The notes under the pieces are model-generated. The model worked only from the letters and a program-made list of their open reading frames with translations, was not told where the DNA came from and ran no database searches. A program made the position numbers and the translations under genes. A stretch of DNA of 39,474 nucleotides from JAHRVQ01 sp047616645 (lineage in GTDB: Bacteria > Pseudomonadota > Gammaproteobacteria > Pseudomonadales > Azotimanducaceae). This document shows positions 34,211 through 39,474 of the stretch, in pieces. The DNA is taken from positions 1 to 39,474 of the forward strand of contig JBLHIH010000023.1 of the NCBI GenBank assembly GCA_047616645.1, in the 5' to 3' direction. The number at the start of each line of letters is the position of its first letter. Within the stretch, counting starts at the first letter, position 1.

Positions 34211-34942
34211 CTAATCCTGGCGACCAATCCAGACGGTCTTTGCTTTACTATACAGTTTGCCCTGTCTATCGAAAATAGCGGCGCCTGCGAAGTGTTTTTT
34301 ACCTTCGACTAGTATCGTCCAGGCGGTGACGAGAAGATCTTCTCCTGCTTTAGGGCGTTCGTTAACGGACGCTGTAATCCGACCCAACATGCCGGTGCGA
34401 ATGCCTTTTTCCATGTAGGCAAATTGTCCTGGGCAGTCCATCGCAGTCCAGAGATATTCTATTGGTAACAGACCATCAGTTAGGCCCCAGTCTTGCTTGG
34501 TTTTCCAAATGGCCGCTACCAGATCTCCCACGGATGCGACGCATACTTGTAAACCCGTATCATGTTCAACTCCGCAGCAAAAGCAAATCGGGTGGAAGCC
34601 GCGTCGTCCTGGTAGGAGTTCGTTGATGTTTGATGAATAGGCAAGAGATTCTTTCGCGACGGCTTCAACATCTAGCCAACTTGGTGGCGCAGGCACATCC
34701 ATTTCCCATATCACTGGTTTCATCTGCGCGATGAGCGTTTCTCCATGGGTAATAGTTGCACTGCCATCATCCAATTGATTGGTCTCTAATGGTGTGTCCA
34801 AAGGAATAGGAGAACGAAGCGTAACTTCGACGTCGCCTTTACCTGATGGGTCTATCGCCTTGGAAAACAAACCGCCGACATATCCGCCATTACCAGATTG
34901 CGGGGGTCCACGGAATCGATTTTTTACAACTACTTCCTGCAT
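34211..34942 (-). CDS. Thioesterase-like (hotdog-fold) protein
   Basis: 243 residues. The N-terminus VKNRFRGPPQSGNGGYVGGL (about 6-25) and the central GRRGFHPICFCCG (about 112-124) recur in a group of uncharacterised proteins related to acyl-CoA thioesterases. The C-terminal half (LLPIEYLWTAMDCPGQFAY, LGRITASV, AGAAIFDRQGKLYSKAKTVW) resembles the end of a hotdog domain. The two halves suggest a double-hotdog fold. Catalytic residues cannot be assigned. It faces the AraC/GPH debris and is transcribed towards it. Confidence 0.65.
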   Translation of the reverse strand: MQEVVVKNRFRGPPQSGNGGYVGGLFSKAIDPSGKGDVEVTLRSPIPLDTPLETNQLDDGSATITHGETLIAQMKPVIWEMDVPAPPSWLDVEAVAKESLAYSSNINELLPGRRGFHPICFCCGVEHDTGLQVCVASVGDLVAAIWKTKQDWGLTDGLLPIEYLWTAMDCPGQFAYMEKGIRTGMLGRITASVNERPKAGEDLLVTAWTILVEGKKHFAGAAIFDRQGKLYSKAKTVWIGRQD

Positions 34943-35078
34943 AGCGTTTTGTTTATCCGACTGCTGCTTAAAAAAGAAGTGCAGTCTAGCATGACAACTT
35001 CAGTGGTTTACGGTCATAAAGGAGTCTTGCTGTTTGTCATAAGCAGGTCTGATGTGGAGGATCAGCCCTTGCGCTGGC

Positions 35079-35563
35079 ATTGACGCATGAATCAATTCGC
35101 CTATGGTGTAATAAATTCGGATCGAAATATGCTGCCAGATTGCATAGAAAACATCAGGGATATGGTGACACATTTTTTATTGATGAGGTTTTCATCAAGA
35201 TTGATGGTAAACAACGTTACCTTTGGCGAGCAGTTGATCAAGACGGTGAAGTCGTTGATGTATTCCTTAGCTAGTGCGCCCCCCAACCCAGGCGAGATGC
35301 TAAGGCTGCTAAGCGATTCTTTAATCGAATGCTAAAGAAGCGCAAAAGTGAACCTCAGGAAATTGTAGCGGATAAGTTGCGACGTTATGATGTCGCACAT
35401 CGTGAACTTTCGGGGGCGCCGAGCCCCAGGATGGATTCACTGTATGGAGAGGTATGCCAACAATAGGGCTAAGTTGTCGCACCAACCGTCAAGGTTAAGA
35501 GAGCGGGGCATGCGTCGGTCCGATGTCTCGAATTTTAAATCAATGAAACAAGCACAGCCATGA
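35079..35563 (+). pseudogene. IS6-family transposase remnant, copy 2
   Basis: Starts abruptly at the THESIRLWCNKFGSKYAARL region, so the N-terminal third is missing, and runs through FFIDEVFIKIDG, LWRAVDQDGEVVDVFLS, a TAG, RRDAKAAKRFFNRML, EIVADKLRRYDVAHREL, and, after a frameshift, ERYANNRAKLSHQPSRLRER (C-terminal catalytic Glu region shifted). Copy 1 at 28946-29432 shares the TAG and the extra 18 nt after VFLS. Same orientation as copy 1. Confidence 0.88.
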
Positions 35564-35669
35564 TTTAGATGGAGTGTTAAGAATTTGTTAGCTTTGAGAA
35601 ATTAACTTGGTGGTACCGGGGAAAGTTTGAACCGTTTTCGCCCGGTATATTTTTTGCAACCTGACAAAT

Positions 35670-36728
35670 ATGACGTTTATAATAACTATCTTCCTATTGT
35701 TCCTAATTAAAATGTCCATAAGACTTGAGAAGGATCGTTTTATCCCTTTCTCTCATTTTATCAAAAAACTGTATGCAATAGATACTGTTCAGGAATCCTA
35801 TGACCTGGATGGTTACATGACAGCAAAGTGGGACGATCCCGGCATCCTCTTCCGGAAAGGATTATCTTTTGAGGGAGACAATATTGATAGCGTCCTGGGC
35901 ACGCGAATATGGTCGCCATCCCTTGAGTTTGTCAACAGGATGAAAGAACGAGACAGTCCTCAACGTACCCTAGACTTTGGTCGCGATAGCGATCCGGAGA
36001 AACCCGATACCGGCAATGTTAAATACTCCGAGCGATTTCAGGGTACCTTCTGGTCATCCGCGATACATTTTCGAAAACACCCTTTTGACAAGCAAATATT
36101 TGAGCTATTGCTTGAGTCTTTTGCAAACGATAACAAGGTGTTGGAGTTTGCACTCTTTCCAAACAAATCCGCCCGGAAAGACGGGCCTCGTTGTCACTTG
36201 GATTTGAAAAAACCCGATATAAAGCAATTGCACGATTCGATTATTGAGTGGGACCTTTTGAGGATCTGTGAATCGATCAGTGAGACAGACCTGGGTGGTG
36301 GTGCTGAATATTCTAAATATACCTTTTCAATTGAGGCAGAACGCAAGCCTGCGTACTTTGTCTGGCAGTTCTTTTTGCCTCTGATGCTGATCATTGCCTC
36401 GTCATGGGTAGTGTTCTTTATTCAGGATTTCTCGAGCCGACTTAATATCGGGTTCACACTTCTGTTGACGGTTGTCGCTTTCAATTTTTATACATCGACA
36501 CTTCTGCCAAGATTACCCTACAACACATTTATGGAGACGACAGTGATCTCAGGTTACGTATCCATATTCTGTGCGATACTGGCGGTTGTGCTAAGTCACT
36601 TTAGTGAAGGGACTCGCTACCAGAGCAGTATAGAGAGGTATCTTTCTCATTGCCGATGGGTGTTTCCGCTAGCATACGCCCTGTCGGCTGCTTTTGTGAT
36701 TTGGTGGTTCCTGTACGGAATAAGCTGA
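35670..36728 (+). CDS. Pentameric ligand-gated ion channel homologue
   Basis: 352 residues, close to bacterial GLIC/ELIC. The extracellular half includes VQESYDLDGYMTAKWDD (40-56), IWSPSLEFVN (80-89) and HFRKHPFDKQIF (133-144), the pro-loop equivalent of the Cys-loop but without the cysteines, as in prokaryotic members. Four membrane helices follow: TM1 about 231-251 (FFLPLMLIIASSWVVFF), pore-lining TM2 about 258-279 (LNIGFTLLLTVVAFN...LLP), TM3 about 291-312 and TM4 about 329-350. The FPF/HPF motif and SW at the end of TM1 support the call. The N-terminal hydrophobic stretch (1-16) could be a signal peptide. Ligand and ion selectivity are unknown. The upstream ribosome-binding site is weak. 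A hairpin follows the stop. Confidence 0.87.
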   Translation: MTFIITIFLLFLIKMSIRLEKDRFIPFSHFIKKLYAIDTVQESYDLDGYMTAKWDDPGILFRKGLSFEGDNIDSVLGTRIWSPSLEFVNRMKERDSPQRTLDFGRDSDPEKPDTGNVKYSERFQGTFWSSAIHFRKHPFDKQIFELLLESFANDNKVLEFALFPNKSARKDGPRCHLDLKKPDIKQLHDSIIEWDLLRICESISETDLGGGAEYSKYTFSIEAERKPAYFVWQFFLPLMLIIASSWVVFFIQDFSSRLNIGFTLLLTVVAFNFYTSTLLPRLPYNTFMETTVISGYVSIFCAILAVVLSHFSEGTRYQSSIERYLSHCRWVFPLAYALSAAFVIWWFLYGIS

Positions 36729-36733
36729 GCTGA

Positions 36734-36779
36734 ATTTTGGGGGCGTCGTGTAGAGGCGTTCCCAATACACTCCCAAAAT
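36734..36779 (+). terminator. Possible terminator after the channel gene
   Basis: ATTTTGGG (36734-36741) pairs with CCCAAAAT (36772-36779), and an inner GTGTA/TACAC pair (36748-36752, 36766-36770) extends the fold. It starts 6 nt after the stop codon but has no T-tract behind it. Confidence 0.4.
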
Positions 36780-36980
36780 CTGCCTGGCCTGCTCTAGATC
36801 CTAGGTACTCATCCCTTCATCAAACCATTTATAAACAGCGGCAAGTGATGGATCCGGAATAAATAATGCATGAACTTAACACAGGTTTTTGTGTGGAAGG
36901 TTAGACACGTCCCATAAAATCTGTACTTCAATGCAAGAGAGAAACTCAAGCAGAAACCCTGCAAGAGTCTGAGTACCGAT

Positions 36981-37720
36981 GTGAAATTCAGAGACGGATG
37001 ACTCTGTAGTAGTGATGAAGGTGTTGTAATAGTGCTGGAGCAAAGGGGGTCAATTATCTAGTTGGATTGATTAATCAACCACGCAAGTGGGAGGAGTTTT
37101 TGAAGGCAATAAAATTAGTTGATATTTCCAATCTTGAATTAGTGGGGCATGGAAATTGGTCAAAGCCAATAAAGGTCTGCTGGCATTGATGGTGAAACCG
37201 TAGAACAATTTGAGTCTAATCTCAAAGGCTACCTCTATAAGTTTTGGAACCGAATGTCATCAGGCACATACTTTCCATCAGCGGTCAGAACGGTAGTAAT
37301 ACCTAATAAGTCCGGTAGTGAAAGGTTGTTAGGCATCCCGACTGTCTAGGACAGGGTTACTTCTTTATATTGGTCGCTGGCTAACAGGGCCGATAAGTTT
37401 AGCTGATGGTACAGCGGTTATCAGAACGAGAGGTGTGCCGCAGGGAGGTATGCCGATGACGGGCTTGTGCATTGTCAGAGCAATGCAGACGCATTGACGA
37501 TTAAGGCAGCGCTATCGGCAAGATTGCAAGAATGTGGTTTTGAAATGCACCCAACAAGCCGAAGATTGTTTACTGTAAAGGTGGTAGTAATCGAAAGGAT
37601 CACGCCGTGACGAGTTTTGACTTCGTCAAATCAATCGTAAACTGAGTTTATGGGTGACAAGGAAATATAAAAAGCTTAGGTATCACAGGAGAAGGGCGGA
37701 ACATAGATTAGGTTATATTG
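36981..37720 (+). pseudogene. Group II intron reverse transcriptase/maturase remnant
   Basis: The leader near 36990-37060 (GACTCTGTAGTAGTGATGAAG and following) resembles the start of group II intron ORFs. Broken frames then give VKANKG, GIDGETVEQFESNLKGYL, GTYFPSAVRTVVIPNKSG and ERLLGIPTV (RT domains 0-2), a stop, then RTRGVPQGG joined straight to MPMT-like codons in one frame, with RYADDGLVHC (37446-37475) in another, EMHPT, and finally the maturase-like RKYKKLRYHRRRAEHRL. The segment that normally separates PQG from YADD is deleted, and several stops and frameshifts are present. 36780-36980 shows no other gene. Confidence 0.82.
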
Positions 37721-37723
37721 ACA

Positions 37724-37786
37724 CAACAACAGCGCCTTAAGCTGTTGCGGGTCATTTGGCAATGTATCGATATCGGTGCTTTTCAT
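37724..37786 (-). pseudogene. IS66 tnpC 5' fragment
   Basis: MKSTDIDTLPNDPQQLKALL is the typical start of IS66 TnpC. It is cut after about 21 codons, where group II intron debris begins. With the tnpB and tnpA genes upstream on the same strand it completes the order A-B-C. Confidence 0.75.
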
Positions 37787-37840
37787 GTTGCTTATGATAG
37801 CATAATTAACGATATATATAAGGGGCTTACTTGTATTATT

Positions 37841-38197
37841 TTATATCGTTGATTGGTATCTAGGAAGTGATGCCGGCATAAGATGCTTGATGTTCAAACC
37901 ATCCAATAACCAATTGAGCTGTTGCCCTGTTAATGTGAGGACTTCATCTTCAAGATGCTTCGGCCAGTGAAACTGTTTTTGTTCTAGTCGCTTATATTAG
38001 AGGCAAAAGCCATTGTCTTCCCAAAATAATATCTTTAGGCGGTTACGCCGCCTGTTGATAAAAACATAAAGGTGTTTAGAGAAAGGGCTTTGTTGCATGT
38101 CCAGCTCGACAATGGTTGAGAGGCCATCAATAGATTTACGGAAGTCGACAGGCAAACGATGTAAAAAGACTTCGGGTAGCTGTGAATCAGGACGCAT
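37841..38197 (-). pseudogene. IS66 accessory gene tnpB with a nonsense codon
   Basis: The frame encodes PVDFRKSIDGLSTIVELDMQ, then FSKHLYVFINRRRNRLKILF, the hallmark of IS66 TnpB. An in-frame TAA at about residue 67 replaces the expected Trp in GFCLWYKRLE; behind it the frame continues YKRLEQKQFHWPKHLEDEVL to a normal-length end at 37841. A single base change therefore inactivates an otherwise full-length gene of 118 codons. Its start overlaps the end of tnpA by 11 nt. Confidence 0.88.
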
Positions 38198-38537
38198 GAT
38201 TTACCCCCATTAATGCTTGTAACCAAGTAACGTCAGTGCCAGCTTGGCATTCGATCATAAAGCCATTGGGATGGGTTAATCGGACAGGTGTTGCTGTGAC
38301 TGCAGCGACCTTGACAGAAACGAAAGTGCTCTTTGAACCTCCTTGATTCAGTGTGAGCTTACGCTTCCAGTACGCAAAACTGGTTGAGGATAGTTGATGA
38401 TGTTTCGCGTACGCACGTTGGGATAGTCCTGAACTTTGCCAAGCGTCAACATGTCGCTTCCAGAAGGCTGATTTAGCACCGGGATGGCTGGGCATAATGG
38501 GGGACGATAGATTGGTGAGGGTGTCAACATCATCCAT
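38187..38537 (-). CDS. IS66 accessory protein TnpA, intact frame
   Basis: 116 residues, the first gene of an IS66 element: PGAKSAFWKRHVDAWQSSGL, LSQRAYAKHHQLSSTSFAYW, then VAAVTATPVRLTHPNGFMIE and WLQALMGVNHAS. A strong AAAGGAG precedes the ATG, with the same leader as the frameshifted copy at 11467. The frame is intact, but with tnpB interrupted and tnpC truncated the element cannot transpose by itself. Its boundaries are not visible. Confidence 0.88.
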   Translation of the reverse strand: MDDVDTLTNLSSPIMPSHPGAKSAFWKRHVDAWQSSGLSQRAYAKHHQLSSTSFAYWKRKLTLNQGGSKSTFVSVKVAAVTATPVRLTHPNGFMIECQAGTDVTWLQALMGVNHAS

Positions 38538-38636
38538 TGGTTGTTCTCCTTTGAAAACAGGAGAGGATAACGATTGGCCTAGGTAAATTTAAGGTGGGTA
38601 GATAGAGCTTACCCAAGGGCGGCATAAATAATCAAA

Positions 38637-38765
38637 CGGGACAGATTTGTTTACAGCACTTTATCTTGAAAAGTAGGTCTGAAAAAAATAGATCTCCCCG
38701 GCTTTAATTTATGGCGTACTTATTGCGAACATTACAAATTAAAATAGGTCTGTCCCGCTTTATTT
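38637..38765 (+). repeat. Dispersed REP/MITE-like repeat, copy B
   Basis: 38650-38765 aligns with copy A (12567-12680). Here the ends carry an inverted pair: AACGGGACAGA before the body (CGGGACAGA 38637-38645) and TCTGTCCCG (38749-38757) at the other end. About 121 bp bounded by 9-bp inverted termini, without coding capacity, beside IS66 debris. Confidence 0.72.
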
Positions 38766-38779
38766 TTTATTTTTGTACT

Positions 38780-39474
38780 CTACTTCCGAGGCCCCGGAAA
38801 GAACCTATTAGTCGTCTTCTGATAAGTCTTATACTCAGGCCGTTTCAGTACAGAATAATGTTCCGACGGAATCGCTCCAGTATGAAATACCAGCGTGCTG
38901 TACATCTTCCAAGAGGCAAACAGTAGCCCTGCACCAAGCAACAGCCACACAGGGAAAGCCTCCACTCCATTCAGTGCTATCCAAGACGGTATCGACGCAA
39001 CGATAAGCCCGTTCCACACCATCCACTCAGCAAAGTAGTTGGGGTGCCGGGTATATTTCCACAGACCCACATTACAAACTCTATTTTTTTCGCCGTTTTT
39101 TTTCATCTTCAGTAAGAAATTCAGCTTTTGCATATCAGCTTTTGATTCCATGGCAAATGCCCCCAGCCAAATCAGTAAGCCAATAACCTCTAGTAAGTGT
39201 AGTTGTCCACTGGGGTTGGCTGCTATGACAAAGGCGGGTATGGCCAAGAACGAGGCATTGGCTAATCCCTGCCACAGCGCGTCGACTTGCATGGCTAGAT
39301 GGGTGTTAGTTTTACCGGCATCAATCCATTGTTGTTTTTGGTATTCGTATCTAGGGAATTCCTTTTGTAGCCGTCCTGCCTTCCACAATTTCAATGCCCC
39401 GAAGCCCATACGGCCGCCGGCAAAAATGTAGGCAATGCTCACTAGGGCAATACGTAAGGGGTCGCCATCACTGT
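38780..39474 (-). CDS. DUF1295 membrane protein (steroid 5-alpha-reductase/ICMT-like), 5' end outside
   Basis: The frame stays open to the window edge (SDGDPLRIALVSIAYIFAGG at the start of the visible part), so the N-terminus is missing; about 230 residues are visible. Several hydrophobic helices lead to GLWKYTRHPNYFAEWMVWNG, the conserved cofactor-binding signature of the DUF1295/ICMT-like group, and the end LKRPEYKTYQKTTNRFFPGP is also typical. Related enzymes are NAD(P)H-dependent reductases or methyltransferases in the membrane; the substrate is unknown. An internal GTG at 39442 is not needed as a start, since upstream residues match the family. Confidence 0.88.
   Translation of the reverse strand, partial: SDGDPLRIALVSIAYIFAGGRMGFGALKLWKAGRLQKEFPRYEYQKQQWIDAGKTNTHLAMQVDALWQGLANASFLAIPAFVIAANPSGQLHLLEVIGLLIWLGAFAMESKADMQKLNFLLKMKKNGEKNRVCNVGLWKYTRHPNYFAEWMVWNGLIVASIPSWIALNGVEAFPVWLLLGAGLLFASWKMYSTLVFHTGAIPSEHYSVLKRPEYKTYQKTTNRFFPGPRK

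Overview
The window looks like chromosomal DNA of a free-living, probably aquatic gammaproteobacterium. The evidence is indirect. There is a BarA-like hybrid kinase, a FecA-type TonB receptor behind Fur-box-like sites, a CocE-type lipoprotein esterase, and debris of IS66, IS110, IS91, IS6 and a group II intron. There is no rRNA, tRNA or core housekeeping operon by which to name a genus. Intact catabolic genes alternate with many decayed mobile elements and gene fragments, as expected of an accessory region that has been repeatedly invaded and trimmed.

Layout. 1-1366: 3' part of a hybrid histidine kinase. 1620-1822: IS66 tnpC remnant. 2109-4166: CocE/NonD-type hydrolase. 4250-4666: amidohydrolase with its middle deleted. 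4763-11151: a compact locus with an MFS transporter, a GbcA/CntA-like Rieske oxygenase, a trimethylamine-dehydrogenase-like flavoprotein, a trimethyllysine/gamma-butyrobetaine-hydroxylase-like dioxygenase and a TetR regulator with a perfect palindromic site. 11467-12680: nested remnants (IS66 tnpA, GH1 beta-glucosidase, IS110, a short repeat). 12863-15720: PepSY-type membrane protein and TonB receptor with two Fur-like boxes between them. 16614-18507: a membrane protein, an IS91 remnant and a small secreted or anchored peptide. 18784-19356: a bacterial homologue of eukaryotic NTAQ1, followed by two families of direct repeats. 19912-28774: PhyH dioxygenase, MDR oxidoreductase, broken epoxide hydrolase, rpiB scrap, spermidine-synthase-like protein, type-B carboxylesterase, LLM monooxygenase, and an AlkB-like dioxygenase translationally coupled to a small alpha/beta hydrolase. 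28946-35563: a molybdenum hydroxylase operon (2Fe-2S subunit, Tat-exported large subunit, Dabb protein, TetR) and a thioesterase-like gene, flanked by two directly oriented decayed IS6-family copies. 35670-36728: a pentameric ligand-gated ion channel homologue. 36981-38765: group II intron RT remnant, decayed IS66 and a REP/MITE-like repeat. 38780-39474: DUF1295 membrane enzyme, cut by the window edge.

How the genes fit together. The 4763-11151 locus is best read as uptake and oxidative breakdown of a quaternary or N-methylated amine: import (MFS), hydroxylation next to the ammonium group (2OG dioxygenase), oxygenolytic C-N cleavage or demethylation (Rieske protein), and flavin-dependent N-dealkylation (TMADH-like), under a TetR switch. 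The substrate cannot be read from the sequence. Two of the enzymes lack hallmark residues of their textbook relatives, so the substrate may be unusual. Elsewhere single oxidoreductases and hydrolases suggest a broad appetite for organic compounds. The most unexpected single genes are the NTAQ1-like amidase, the ion channel and the AlkB/hydrolase pair.
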